Source: Dromaius novaehollandiae
Lineage: Eukaryota > Chordata > Aves > Casuariiformes > Dromaiidae
Reading direction: 5' to 3'
Length of the DNA: 64,000 bases
Assembly: GCF_036370855.1 (NCBI RefSeq)
Contig: NC_088132.1
Coordinates: 61,666,841 to 61,730,840 of the forward strand
The first letter of the stretch is position 1; the number at the start of each line of letters is the position of its first letter. Positions 45,299 through 59,173 of the stretch are shown here, piece after piece. The notes under the pieces were generated by a model that searched no databases, was not told the DNA's origin, and saw nothing but the letters and a program-made list of their open reading frames with translations. The translations under genes and the position numbers were made by a program.

Positions 45299-48200
45299 AT
45301 TGCTTGGCAGTAGCTAGAAACAACAGATTTTTTTTTCCTAATAGTTTACTGACTGAGGAACTTTGAGCAATACTGACAAACAGCAGGCAAAATTGGTATC
45401 CTGGGACATATCCTCTAACTCAGTCCAGGTTGTGCCCTTTGAGAATGCTGCAATTTTTATCTTTATAGGAAACCTTTCATCCTGAAATACTTTTCAAGTT
45501 CTCATTGGTAAAATCCACACAAATTTAAAAGGCTCAATCTATCTTCTTTTAGGATGAAATACAACTTATTCACTGGGATTGAACCTTTGCCTTCAGGGAG
45601 ACTAACCAATGCTAATTTTCATTATTTCCTTCCTGTAGAAAGGAAACATCATTGACTTCAGTAGGGCTATCACTGAGTTACACCAAGGTAATGACATTAA
45701 AATTGGTCTTCCTATACATTTCAAACATGACCAATGCACCATCGCATTAAACAACTCAATGAAGAAACCTGCAGGCTCTTGGGTTTCTGCAGGAAATGCC
45801 TCTGCCAAGCATTCCTAGTGCAAATTTAAATATAGTAGGGGCTGCCTTTGCCTGCTGCCCATACGGAGGGGAGGCCGCTGGGCGCAGCCTGGGTCGGGGA
45901 GGCAAGCCTGCCCAGGAGCCCCTCTGCTCCTAACAGAGGTGGGCCAGGCTCGCCACATCCTCACTGAGTTTTCACCACTCTGAAAGCGCTACTCACCGCT
46001 TCCCCAGCAGCAGGATGGTCGAGGGAGCTTACGAAGGGCTGAAATTATAGTTGCTCCTTGTGGAGCATGGCCACTACAGAAGGGTACAGGCAGCTCCTTC
46101 CTGACAGAGGAAAGATGGGTGTTAGTCCCCTGTGTGCTGCACTGGGAAGGAAATGCTCCGCTTTTCCTGAAGAGGTGTTCAATTTTGCGCTAGATCCCAC
46201 AGAAATGAGGTGGCGAAAGCACGGTGCATCACTCGCTGACCGCAACCCTGGGTGCGTCTCTGATGAAATTGGTGGTTTTCCCTTGTACTTTTTCTCTAGC
46301 CTTTTTAAGCTGGAACATGCTGTCCTTTCCCACATTGAGTGGTACTTACTTAGCAGCATAATTGCATAGGCTTCAAGACTATTCAGACCAATGCTCTGTG
46401 CTTTGTAAAAGGGTGGGTCTGAATGCCCGTACCCTAGTACCTGCCGAATAGCATTTCACTTGAGGAGGAGGGTGCTGGGTAGGGCTGGCAAACACTTAAG
46501 AATTTGGACCTCATTGAGGTCTTTAACTGGCTGAAGCTATGCCACAGCCATTACTGTTGGAGAATTCTGAATTTTATTTTTTATTTCATTAATTCAAGAC
46601 TCAAAAGAGTAATGCAACTGGTGTGATTTGCTTTAAAAGCTAGGATTATTCTAAGATGAGAGTCATTACAAGCTTTCCCTCTGGCTACTCATGTGAAGGT
46701 AATTTGGACAAAGCTTTGAAAAATGAGAGAGCAGTATAGCACAGAAGGAACAGAGGCAGGTTACATATATAAACACTAAACAGTTCAAATTAAAATTTCC
46801 AGGGAGACTAATACATATAACCAAGGTCAATCTTCTATACTGTTTTCTTCCTACTCTTGACTAGAATATAGGGTGAGTTCTGAATTCAGGTGAGATGAAC
46901 CTTATTATATTAACTTTGATGTAACTAAACAGGGCTTAATGGATTGAAACAGTTTTGAGGAATCAATGTGTATTTGGATGGATAATTCATATGCCATAAA
47001 ACTACCTGTCTGCCTGACTTGACTACAATTACTAAGATTCAGGACCTCATTCTACCTGTATTAAATACAGAAATATATATTTTGGTAACTATTTATTAAA
47101 AATAAAAGCCAAAGAGATGACATTACCATGTCTTCAAGGCTGAAATCAGTAACCTATAAGCAGTGACAAGAGTTGACAGACGCTTGCTGTAGTAGTACCC
47201 CAGTGGTTGTCAGAGATGCAGAGCCATGTGCGACTGTACTAAGCCTTTTGCTAGAGATGGGAACCCTGGCATGGGGCCCTCCAGGCTTGCTTTGAAATGC
47301 TTGTGGGCTTGCCCATCTGGATAAGGATGAAAAGCAAGTCAGCAAGCTGGTTGCTATTTGATTCACCTGTTTTATGAGAGTCATCCTCCTTTGGGAAAGG
47401 AGAGGGGATGACTTTTATAAATTTGGAAAAAAACTCTGTTTAACAATTCTTTCTTGCCATTTGCCTAATTGCTTTATTTAAAGTGCTCCCTGGACCAGGA
47501 ATGCTTTCTAAAAATCTCAAATCCTCTATCAACATAAGATGTATCTAATGTTCAGAGCACTGTCTGAGTAGGACAGTGGAGCAAGTGCCAGTAGAAATAA
47601 ATATACAGCTTTGACTTTCACACAGCTGATAGGGAAAAATTCCCAAAGGATTTTGTTTAAAAATGTTTTCAAAAAATAATAAGAAATAGGAAAAGGGCAC
47701 ACAAAGGCACAGAGTGGCAATTAATTCAATACTTTTACAGGCTTAGTTTGTATTAAATAGCACTTGCATGCTAAAGAACAACCTGGAGGGATTGGTGTTA
47801 TTTTAATTTTATGCATGGGGGAAAGACTCTAAAGCCTCTGTATTTTAGAACAGAGGATACTTCAAGAGTTAACCTCTCTTGATGAGGTAGACAGAGAAGG
47901 AAAAGCAGTGTGGTTTTGCTTATAAACAACTTTTAAGCAGAAAGGCAGCTAAAAGTATAAATAGGAGCACATGGAAATGTCATCTAAAACTTAAGATGCC
48001 GTTCTGTGACAAGATGAGGGATTTTTAAGCCTTTTCACTAAATGAGTGTTAAAGGGAATGAGTGAACAACTAACAAAGAATAAGTTTCTAGCAAAGAAGC
48101 AAACAGACTTTGTGCATTTTTCAGTCAGGTCCCAGGGACACATCAAGATAACCTAAAGCAAATGAATCAACTCTAACTGCAGTGTTGGATGGCATTTGAA

Positions 48201-49179
48201 AACCGTATTTCTGAAATCCAGGAAAAGAACAGAACAAAACAACCCACCACACCACGCTTCTTCCAAAATAGTCTTTGAGAGGGAGGAAAAACGGCTAAGT
48301 GCAGAGGTTCAATGCAAAACATTAGGAAAATAATACAGGTAGGTGACCATTTTGCAGGTTTGTTCCAAGAAAGCTCAATCCCAATGCTATGGGAAAGACC
48401 TAGTCTTCCTCTCTGCTTTCTGTTTTAGGACAGTGAATCCCTGTGCCAGGAGGACAGGCTCTGGCAGAAAATTTCTGAGCCTTGGTCCTCTCTCTTTCAG
48501 AGTGAGGGTCTCGGTGAGGAGTTCAAGACTGGGTGCAGGAGAGGTGGCACTTTTGATCCTTCTCTCTCACATCCAACTTTTGCCCATTGTTAAATGTCTT
48601 CATTTATTCTAAATGCAGTAAGGTCATAAAAAAATCTGAGTATAAATTCAGGTTAATGAAAATGAAAGCAAGGAAAGTAAGAACATTCATAAATCTAGGT
48701 GAACAATGTCAACATGCATGATTTTGAATCAGTCCCTCCAATTTATTTTTGTATACACTTCATCTTAATATCTGACTGCCCTGCAGTACTACTGAGAAAC
48801 AGGGACACGTCATATCCATCTTGCAACTATTTTAATATTTTTTTACTTCTACTTTTTATATATTTTTTTTTACTTTTATATGCAATTACTCCATTTTTAA
48901 ACTGAGTAAGTCTCTTAAATCTCTCATGTAAATTAAATATCTTGGTACAGCTGCAGGTCAAGAAAAATTCACTGCTTTCCTACAGATCAAGGAGATCTCA
49001 ATCAGTTCTATACTAGAAATGTTTACAGGCATACAATAGAGTATATTTTCCACAGCAGTTTGAGAAATTTAAATATTCTACATACTTACAATGTCTTTCC
49101 ATTCAATTTAACCAATTTGCTTTTTGTGTTTGATTTACTTGGTCAGCCTCCACAATTCTTACCATTTTCCTGATAGGAT
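45299..49179. other. Intergenic DNA, no gene seen
   Basis: AT-rich except for a moderately GC-rich patch at about 45840-46030. No coding feature or known repeat was recognised. Confidence 0.6.
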
Positions 49180-49440
49180 AACAGATTATTAAGATGTTTT
49201 TCTGCTTAATGGCATTTGAAATCTTTTCTTCTTTACTGCAGAAGTTGCTTTTATTGTGGCACTTAAAAGGGCCATAATAGATCCAGCAGTGATTTTATTT
49301 GTAACTTCTGAAAACATCAGCTGTGGCTACGTTGGCATGTATTACAATGCTGTCTTCTATTCATTTTAGCTAATTTATTTATTGCCCATTTTAATAGAAA
49401 ATGCTGCTTTTATCATGTAAATAAATTTGAAATAATCACA
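49180..49440. promoter_or_regulatory. Candidate conserved noncoding element
   Basis: High-complexity AT-rich sequence with a CAGCTG E-box near 49318, AT-rich homeobox-type sites including GCTAATTTATTTATT near 49369, and no CpG decay pattern or repeat similarity. It has the look of a vertebrate developmental enhancer. No direct evidence of conservation is available within one sequence. Confidence 0.25.
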
Positions 49441-52400
49441 GATCAACCAAGTAGAACAGGCACCAAAAGCATTGTGCATTGATCAAGGAAGAAAATTATG
49501 AGCTACAATAAAAAATCTTTTATGAAAATGGCACTTCATAAAAAGACGGAAAACCTGATTACAGTGGTGCTTATTCCAGCAGAATAGCAATGCTCCTAAG
49601 TTTGAAAAAGGCGTGAAACTGTTGTGAGATCACAATCATGTCCAAAGAATAATTCAATACGTATTGATAACAGAACCAAAAACAAGTCAGAGGAAGTAAT
49701 GTAGTTAGTGATTATCATATCCAGCAGATTATTCCATTTGTTCTCATTATCTTTTTTTCTGTACAGAAACCATCAAATCAAACCCTTTAGTAAAAAAGAA
49801 TAGAGATATTCTTAATCTACAAAACACTCTCATTGAAACCACACATTATTTAAAGCCTCCATATACCTAAACTACTATTTGCCTTAATAAATCAATAAAA
49901 CACCTTACCTCAAGGGAGTATTTTCTTACATAGGTTATCTTGGAGACCAGAAGAAGATGGGCATACTCTCACTGATGTTATTTAAAATTATAGGAAAGGG
50001 GTAGAAAGCCCTGCTGTTAGATCCCTTGTACAACCTTACATGGCCAGTGCCATGTTGCAGCTCACTGATGAAAAATAGAGGGAGGACAGATGAGGGCTTG
50101 GAGGTGTTTTGCTTAAATTCACGTTTGTTATGTTCCATGTGAGTGGTTACTGTGTGCATCCAGTTTCTTTCTCCCTGCTGAATGAAGCCTATATAATATT
50201 GTAACATGAAACCCAAAACTCTCGAAAGTGTGTCTGGGAGGCATAGAGGAGGGAAAGGTGAGTGAAACCATTTTGGAAAGGTGGGGAAACGGGTCAGGAG
50301 GTGGACTCTTGGAACGAGCAAAACTTGTAGGAACCGTTATGCACTTTCCAATCTCCTGTCACAGGTGTTCCTACAAATATTAAGAAGCCTCTTAAAAGGC
50401 ATTAATACAGACTGTTTACACCATTTGGAGCATGACAAACAGATTAAACTGACTTCTGAATCTCACAAAATACTCTTGCTAAATGAGAAATATCTGAAAT
50501 AGGGGGGAACGCTCCCATACTTCAGCAGAGAAAGTTTAGTTATAAAAATCCCCAATAATGTTTCATCTTTCCTTTAAAATTCTACCCCCAAAGGACTTTC
50601 TCATTATACATGGAAAGAACTTTGGCACAGTCATATCATTACCTGTATTTCCAGGCATGCATAATTTGTGTAGAAATTATTGCTCCACCCATTACCATGA
50701 TTTTCTGTTAAAAAGTCATGTTGCTGGATGCGATAATTATGTTTCTAAGCTAGTTAAAAGTTAGTTGTTGTACTTAAACAGCAAGATCCTATTAGAAAGA
50801 GGCATGAGTTTCAAGAGTGCGGGCAGGCCAGGCTGGCAAGATGTTGCTCTGGGACACCGATTTCTATTCTCTGTAGTCCACTGATCAGGACAATCATTAC
50901 ATAACTGACTTTTTTCCCCAAAGAAAGAAGTGAGGTAACAAGCTGCACAACGCTGCACACACACTCCTGAGGGAGTGTGCTTTTAAACGTGTTGCCTTAA
51001 AGGACTAAACACACACCTTTTGAATAGTAATTACAAAGAAAAAAAATATTTAGGAGAATGAAAGAGCCCTTTCCATCATGAAAAGCTTCCATTTGCCTCC
51101 TAATAAGACACAAAGAAATACATTTCCATGAATAATTTGTCTAGCGAGTAAGCAACTTTTCCTGGCTACAGAAAGCTAAGTTATAAGCTCTAATGGCTCT
51201 GTCTTGTTCATTTATTATCTAGATTACTTTCTTTTTTTTTTATGAGCTATTTTCTGTGGGTATGGGAGGATCTGAGTTGTACTGCTAACTGTGGGCAGTC
51301 AGATAGCCAAGAGATATTTGTTGTAATACGTGGGGAATTTTCAGACGCGCCCGGCACTGGTCTCGCCCAGGTTTGCAGGCAGTAGCACAGTATCTGTTAT
51401 GCCGCTCCATTAAAGACTTCAGTAACGCTTGTGTAATTAAATGCTGAGACTTAAATATCTGCAGTTCCACAGCGAACAGCCACTATTAAAATCTTTTTAA
51501 CCTTCCATTAAAAGGAGGAAAAAATAAAGAGAAAGCAGAATGCAAAATAGTCAGTAGGCCTTTCATTTTAACAATGCCCTTACTTTCTTTTCCTTTAGCT
51601 GTAAAGAATATTAATATTAAAAACAAACCAACCATTTGATAGGCTTTTATGCAGTATTGAATAGAAATAATTAGGCTTTTTGGGTAAAAAAGAAAAAGTT
51701 AACTGAGGTGAACTGCCTTCTTGAAGACAAAACAGGAAAATCATGCACAAAGCAAAGAGAGAAAGTGCCGTTAGCAGCAGGCTTTCACAGACTGGCTCTG
51801 CCGTTTGCTGCAGCAATCACAGGTGCTTTTGCTCTCAGCTGTCAGCCCTCTCCCTCTGTCAGGGGGCAAAAGGGAATGGGCACTCGCGGCTCACCCCCTC
51901 CCCAAATCACAGTCCTGCCTTTTAGCTCCAGCCCTCACTTATCGTTGCTTTAAGCTCGGATGGCAGGCTGAGGTACAGACACACATTTCTTCACCCATCG
52001 CCACTGCGGGGGATGTAAAGGTAAAGGGGCAGGACGAGCAACCGGGGCAGTAATATCTTAAACCTTGATAGCGAGAATAGCGAAGGCTTGTCTTTCGGTG
52101 CCCTTGCTGGCCACAGCGCTGCAGGAGGAAGACGAGCACAACATGCCCGCTGAGCCACGCAAAGATTTGCCAACCCCTTTGCAATATGGGGCTGCTTAAA
52201 GCGTTGCTTTTCGTCTTTCTGGTCAGTAGCTCGCAGCAGCGCTGCAGAGCGTGCGGCGCCGCCTGAGCCAGGCCCTTATTAAACAGCAGGAGGGAAGCAA
52301 TAAAAAGTGGGGAAGGAAAAGAGGTGAAAAGTAAAAGTTCCACACTGCAAATATTGTTTAGGTTGCATCTAGGGGTGGGAGCAATGTTATACGGATGCTA

Positions 52401-54650
52401 CTTCCTGGCTTGATTTGGTCAAGATCAGGAGAGTGAAAGCTCTGGGGCGTCAGACAGTTTTCAACAGCCTAGGAAATAACGGAGATGAGAAAGCTTGCTC
52501 TGTCCTGTTCTCTCATCTTCCCGATACTGAAGTCAAGCTCTGGACTGTGACAGGAATAAGTCATACTCTTCATTTTGTTTGCGACTTAGGCTCATTTCCA
52601 GGAGGCTACTGAGGTCTTTTGATTTCTGGTCCTCCATTTCCTTGTTAAACAAACAGGATGCCATCACCATCCCCAGACTTTCAAAATTCATGGTTTCATT
52701 TGGACCGATTCAGCTTCTCTGTCTAATTTGCTGATTTCCCTAAACTAGTTTATATTATAGGGAACACTGGTTTTACTCTCTGGGCAGCTGATACACCACA
52801 GTAAAGAAGCCAGTTCTGAGCACCTTTGGAAAACAAGTTCTTTAAATAAGGTAATGGTAACAATCAGCACCTCTGGTGCTGCTGGTGGTACCATTGCTAC
52901 TAGCAAAAAAGGTGGCAAGAAAAAATGTGAATCCCAACTATGATGAAAATACTGTCACTGTAATTGCTAACATAAAGACCTGGTCTCACAAAGTGCCTCT
53001 CAAGTACAAAATACAGCCTTTCATATGGAGTCCCACTGCATTCTTTAAGTGCAGTGGTTTTCAAATTCTTTGCAATAATTTCATTTAGGAAAAAACTTCC
53101 TTTAGCTCCTGCTTTGGTAAATCACCCTTTAAAAATTTGCATCAAGATCTCCTTGCCTCTACTTTCTTTGTAACAGGGAAAAACACTTGAACTTCTTACA
53201 TTCAAAGGAAAAATGTGTCTCTGCCACCTTTACAAGCAAATTAAGACAGTAAATCAACTGCCCTCTGTCCTTAGTCCATTAACCCTTAACAGAGCTCAAA
53301 GAACTAGAAGAAACATCAGCTGCTGGCAGCCAATTATTATCCCATGTTACTTTCAAAAGAGTCAGGAAATAAATAACAGCACTAATACCTTCTCCTTCTT
53401 TATCAGTTGTTCTGAATAATAATTAGCAGCTCTACATTTATACTATTTCTAATACCTTTGGAACAGCTAGACTTTTTAAAAGCTATCTTCATTAGGCACC
53501 GTCTTCTTTAACTTACATTTTAATATGAAAAGAAAGTTTAATTTTAAGTGTTCATCTAGTAACAAGAGCTGTTTTATTTCTACTGCCCCGTAGTGTTCAG
53601 GTTTTTCTCTAATATTTTAATCCAATATCACTAAATTTGTGTGGCATGATAGGAAAGCTGAGACTCTGAAAGTCCCTGTGTCTGAGTTTCGTTACTCAGT
53701 TTTGCCTAATCCTGGTTTTAGTTATTGATTCAAAGCTTTGGCTGGAGTATTTCCTTCAGTGATGGTCTTTCTTGCATGCTGGCCAGTTCCAATTCGAAAG
53801 TAGTAAAATCTCACTAATTTGCACTTTCCCTGCTTCATCTACAAATTAAGACTTAACAGAAGAATAGCTGAGATAGCATCTATATATTTGATAAAAGCAA
53901 TTATGTAACAATGGGGAATATTAATTATTTTGTTATGCTGTCTTATAACTCAAAGTTAATTATGCCTATCTAACTTAGAAACATAGTGCACCCTGACACA
54001 GTATCCTTGCCTTTGTACTGTCTTTTAACTGTTTATAGTGGGTTTCCTAGTCAATTGGTCAGACTTTTTTTTTTGAATAATCTGTCTGATTATGGCCTTG
54101 AAGCAAAGGTTTCCACAGTGGGATACACCATGCTCCCAGCAGCATGTGTCCTGGCCCATGAGCAGGCACTACCACCACTGTTAGAAAAGCCTGAAACATT
54201 TCAGATCATTATAGCAAGTACTTAGTGCGCAAGGTCATTTTGATTGCTTAAATTTACGGAGTGTCTGGGTTGCCTTACTGATTTAGAGATCTCCAGCTTT
54301 CTCCTGCAGCATAGCAGGTGCTGAGTGAGTGGGCAGAGGTATGCTTCATGTTATACCCGGAGGAGAAGAGCTGTGGTTGGGGAGTGACTCTTCTGGCAAG
54401 GCACCAGCACAAGGTACAGGCTGTTCTGCTGATCATCTCCACTCCATGACCATATACGATAGTTGCAGCTCGTTGACTCAGGGCAGAACATGGACCAGTC
54501 TGTGCAGCTGCTTATGGCAGTGAGGTGCACGAGGCATAGAGGAGAGCTGCATCCTGCACCTCAAACATAGGAGAGAGAGGGAGAGCAGGAGCAGGGAGCC
54601 CTGTGCTTATTGCTTGTCAGTCCAGGTTTTTAACAGTCATTTCAGACAAG

Positions 54651-54652
<2 letters not shown>
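49441..54652. other. Intergenic DNA, no gene seen
   Basis: Mostly AT-rich, moderately GC-richer at 51780-52290. Short frames only (up to 134 codons) without domains. A CAGTGGTTTTCAAATTCTT string at 53052-53070 resembles a hAT transposon end but has no partner. Confidence 0.55.

Positions 54653-54686
<34 letters not shown>
54653..54686 (+). repeat. A34 homopolymer
   Basis: Thirty-four uninterrupted As. The sequence before it is not recognised as a retroposon or processed pseudogene, and no clear target-site duplication was found, so it is listed as a simple repeat. The length is likely polymorphic. Confidence 0.95.
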
Positions 54687-54690
<4 letters not shown>

Positions 54691-55722
54691 ACCAAAAACC
54701 AGAAGTAAACTGCCATGGATTGCTCTTCTAAGGGAGGACAGCACAAAGTTGTCCCAGTGGGGACTCGCCACCCCCGTGAGCCTTCTCTGTGGGCTGGGAG
54801 CCCTCTCAAACGCAAACCTCCTGGCATGGAAGAGGCCAATCCCCCACCAAGCTCCTGCCCCAAAGCAGGTGAGCAAGAGACCTCAGGAAACCATCAGGGG
54901 ACAGTTTCTCCTACTCATACATGATAATCAGGAAGCCTGTTGACAACCCTCCTTTTTCTCAAGGCCTCCAAGTCCCTCCTTTTCATCAGCTGCCTCTAGT
55001 CATTAGGCCTCACACTTCTGAGAAGTCATGTCTATTTGTTAGCCTCTGTGGTGAGCTTCTCTCTTCCCCTTCCTAGCCTGCCTTTTCCTGATTATTAGCT
55101 ACAGCTGGAGGGGCTCTTGCCAGGCTCCTCAGTCCTCCTCGGCATTGCAGAGTGGAGCTGTTTTCCACCCTCTCTCTAAGGCAAGCTATTAACCATTTTT
55201 GTCCTTGCTTGTCTGTATTGTTGCAGGAAGAGGGGGGTGGTGTGTTGAATAAGTATTGTGTAAGATAGTAGGAGCTTATTTCCCCAAAAGCTTGCTTTCT
55301 GTTGGCTATCAGGTCTTTTTTAGGCAAATTGTGTCCTTATGTACACCTGATTATTAATGTTCTTTATATATCTCAAATTGCACTTTCTATAAAGAGTAGT
55401 TCTGTAGAGTTATGTTTTAGAATGTATATTAATTTGCTTACCTGTATTAGTATGTTATCTTATATTCAGCTTGCTTGTAAACTAGCCTTACACATGCTAA
55501 ATAGATAATTTTTAAAGTATTTGCTTGCACTCTCTTCCCCATTACCACATTCTTCTTTACAACATAATAAAAGAAATGGCATAATTCTTGAGAAATTATT
55601 TTTACAAAGGGCTTTTTCTGTTTAGTTGGTATTTTTAAATGGCTTGCCCAGCTGCCTTCAGTTTATACATAGTCATTTTTGGCTGATTATTTCATATACT
55701 ATACTACATTTAGAAAAAAACT
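54687..55722. other. Intergenic DNA, no gene seen
   Basis: 54715-54920 is GC-richer with compositional open frames. The rest is AT-rich. Nothing recognised. Confidence 0.55.
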
Positions 55723-55727
55723 CCATG

Positions 55728-55741
55728 GTAACCATGGTAAC
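55728..55741 (+). promoter_or_regulatory. RFX-type X-box motif
   Basis: GTAACCATGGTAAC fits the RFX X-box consensus (two GTNRCC/RGYAAC half-sites with a two-base spacer). It overlaps a perfect tandem duplication of CCATGGTAA at 55723-55740. X-boxes control ciliary and immune genes. No such gene is visible within the window, so a function is uncertain. Confidence 0.4.
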
Positions 55742-58700
55742 TATTTTTGCTTAAGCACAGTTGAGCATGTAGGTTCATTTTAATTTAGCCGAAGAAAATA
55801 GGGAAACGCTCTTGAAGGCTCCTGAAATCACTTGGATTATTATTGGCTTTCATTTCAGGTTCAACAGAGATAGAATTGCTCATAGCCTCTCTCTTTCTTG
55901 CTTTCAATGGTTTTTTTTTAACTTAGTAGGTGTGGGCTGTAGAGGACTTACATAAAAGTTTTGGGAGGTTTTCCACAGGCAGTTTGCCTTCCTGAAGAAA
56001 AAAATCTATGTGTAATAAGATTTGCTTAACAGGGAGCAGCACTGCAACATTCCTGTCCTCTTTATTACTTTAGAGGGAATGGGGCCCTCTGCAATCTCAT
56101 TTCCCTTATAACCTGTGCTGGCTCAATCCAAAATCTTTGCAAGTCAGATGGGTTTGGGCTGTGGTCGGCCAAAAAAGAGCCAACAGGGCCAGATGGGAGA
56201 AATATCAGTCCTGCTTACCTCTCCCTTTAGCTTCATGGAGATTTTGAAGAACATCTCCTAAGAGAAGTTCTTCAAGACTAGAGCAAGATGTAGAGCAAGT
56301 TGTCTTCCAGGATAATCACGGGCAGAAAGCACTCCTGGGATTAATTCCTTGGCAGATGTCTCTGTGCTGCTTAGTACTGTGGTAGCTCAGTGATACTAGT
56401 GTCAGATGGAGGAATAGAAAATAATTACTCCCTTCTGAAACTGCTGGTTCAGCGTGCAGCTGGGAACCAGCGTGGTCTCATTTTGATCCCAAGTTCATCA
56501 GAATAACTCTGGGGAAGGTGGAGGGAACTGAACTGTGAAGTTCACTATATCGTCTTTGTTGCAGGAGAGTAAGAAGATCCCTGGTGACTCCTCAGATGCC
56601 TTATCTGCATGTCCAGCATTCAGGCTCTTGTTTGGGACAAAGCTGAGGACTACAAGGTACAGATTGCAATCATGAGCCTTTATTTCCTGTGATTCAGAAG
56701 TCACAGTGCGAGCTAATCCATGTAGGGCTGACCACAGCCTGCCAGCTGGGGTAGGAACTAGAGCAAGACAGTCTGAAATGCTCCTGGCTGGTGGTGAGCC
56801 CAGTGCGTGGGCCCTGAGAGCCTCCCTCATCGGAGCCATCAGGCTTGAGTCCCCGTGGATTTCTCCTTGGTAACGGTGTGATATAGTGTTGTTACCACTA
56901 CCATAATTAGCTGAATAACATTTGGGAAATCTGTCAATATTTTTTGCTAACCAATTGGCAAAGCATGTGTAGTGATTTGACAGCCTCTAGAGACAGTTGC
57001 TCAGTATGTTTGTAAATGTTCTGGTTTGTTGGGAATTTTTTGCCTCTCCATCAGAGCATTATTTATTCATTTTTTTTCAGTGTTCAAATAAATCTAATTA
57101 TTACTCCATGAGTTAATAAGGTATCTGTTACAAAGGACAGTGTTGTGTATCAACTTCCATGATGCTTAATGTTGAACTTTTCATATCGATAGCAGTTGTA
57201 TTGTAGAGAAAAACGCTCTCCCCTGAAGGAGGACAATGTCACAAGACAGAGCTGGAGGCTGGTTTCTCCCTCATGTCGTGGTTAGTAGTGACCAGCCTCT
57301 GTCACTAGTCCCTAATTTTTGCTATAGTCTCGTTGTTTGTGGTGCCCATAAAGCAATAGCTGTCTGAAAGAAGTCCTTCCTCTGCCTTCTCTCCTTTGTA
57401 TGCTTTGAATAGCTGCTCCCTTGCAAAAGGGTGGGGAGAAATCAATAACTCTTCCCTCAGTTGTGACTAGTTTGCTTCTGCTGAGTGACAAGTGATTGAT
57501 TTGCCTCATCTCCCACTCAGAGGCAGCCACAGCTCTTCTATTCATACTGTACAATGGGAGAGAAAAGTGAAAAGTGTATGAGAGGCAAATCTGAGGGCAG
57601 ATGTCACCCTGCATAGCTCATTGCTTGAACTGGCTGCTGCTTTAATGAGGATGTCTAAGGAACTACTGGGGAATGCAGCCGTACCTTCAGCTACAGATCT
57701 GTATCACCAGATATTTATGTTATCAGTGTTGGAGTGTGTATTCATGCTCTCCTATCAAAGGCTCTAACTCGTTTGAAAGGATTCATAGGGCCATACATAT
57801 AAAGGTTATTGGATTCTCTCTGTTCTTTAGCTCAGAAGTGCAGAGTAATTGTCAGCAAAATTAAGAGAATGGAACACCTTTCAGCGTATGGAGAGGCATT
57901 AAAACCGTTTCTCTTCATTAAAAAGTACATGCTGAAGATGAAAACAACATCACATCTATTATGCATGCTTCAGCTTGTACTTGTGGTAACCTGTGGTTTG
58001 CTTATTTTAATAATATACTGCATCTTTTCTTTTGTATTACCCTTAAATCAAACAGTTGAGTAAATTATTGCTATTAAAAGTATACAGAAGAAGAGCTAAA
58101 GAAGCTTTCTGTCAGGATCTAAAAAGAAAGAAAACTGTTTAGTCATAACAGATTGGAGTATTGCTTAACAAGTTTACTATTTTACTTTACCATAATACTA
58201 AACTTGCCTGTAAAATTAAGTGACTTTTGGCATCTATTTTTAATATTATAACATTGGCTGACTCTGTGATGGTGTGTTGGAAAAAAGAAGAGGTTAAATC
58301 TTGCTATCTGGTGATAGGGTTCCAGATACCAGAACAGCAAGTAAATAAGAAGATAAAACTTAGTATCAGAACTAAAAAAATACGTGTTTTTAAATGCCAA
58401 ACAAATCAAAAAAGACTGAAGAAGTCAGACGCAAGTTTTGGGAAATTATATTAATTTTCATTAGGATTCTAAAGGGCCAGTATATAACTTTCTAGGAAGT
58501 GTAACTTCCCAAAGCAAAACTGAAATTTTGTTAGAGATGATTGGACTATTCATACTTATGCATAGTGAATCATTTACTGGGATGTTTTTAGAAATATTTT
58601 AAATTGTTTGTAAACACAGTGTGATTGGTGAAACTTTCAAGCATACTTTTTTCAACCTAAGACTTTCTTGCATGGTGTTCCTATCACTTTCGTTCAAATA

Positions 58701-59173
58701 TTCACTGCTTGTTCTTGCTAGTAGTGGTATTGCTATAACTATTTGCAGCACCACTGTTTTAGGCAGGGTGTGCACACATATTGCAATACAACAGGCCTTG
58801 GGCCAAGGAACTTGGAGCGTAGGTATATAATGAGACAACAGGTGTATGCCACTCATTGTTTCCATAATATTAGTGATATTTCTTGACTGATAGTTGTGTA
58901 TATCACTTCAGAACTGAGGCATTGCAGGAAATCTTGCACAAATACCTACTTGTATAATAATTTACAGAGCATATGACTTTCAGGATCAATCTCATACAAC
59001 AGCTCCTATCTTTGCTGGCACATTAGGGACTGAATCAGAGAATTAAAACTAAGAACTAAAGTCTGTATTGCAAGTGTGTGCAATAAAAAGGATCATTAAA
59101 TACATTGCACATTTCTGTCCTTCTCTTGTATTTTCCAATCCCTAAGCAGAGACACATATCTTGTTCTCTTCCA
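55742..59173. other. Intergenic DNA, no gene seen
   Basis: AT-rich to mixed sequence, with no recognised gene or repeat. Confidence 0.6.

Noticed and set aside
53052-53070. hAT transposon end (CAGTGGTTTTCAAATTCTT)
   Set aside because: Only one terminus-like string was found and no inverted partner at a plausible distance.
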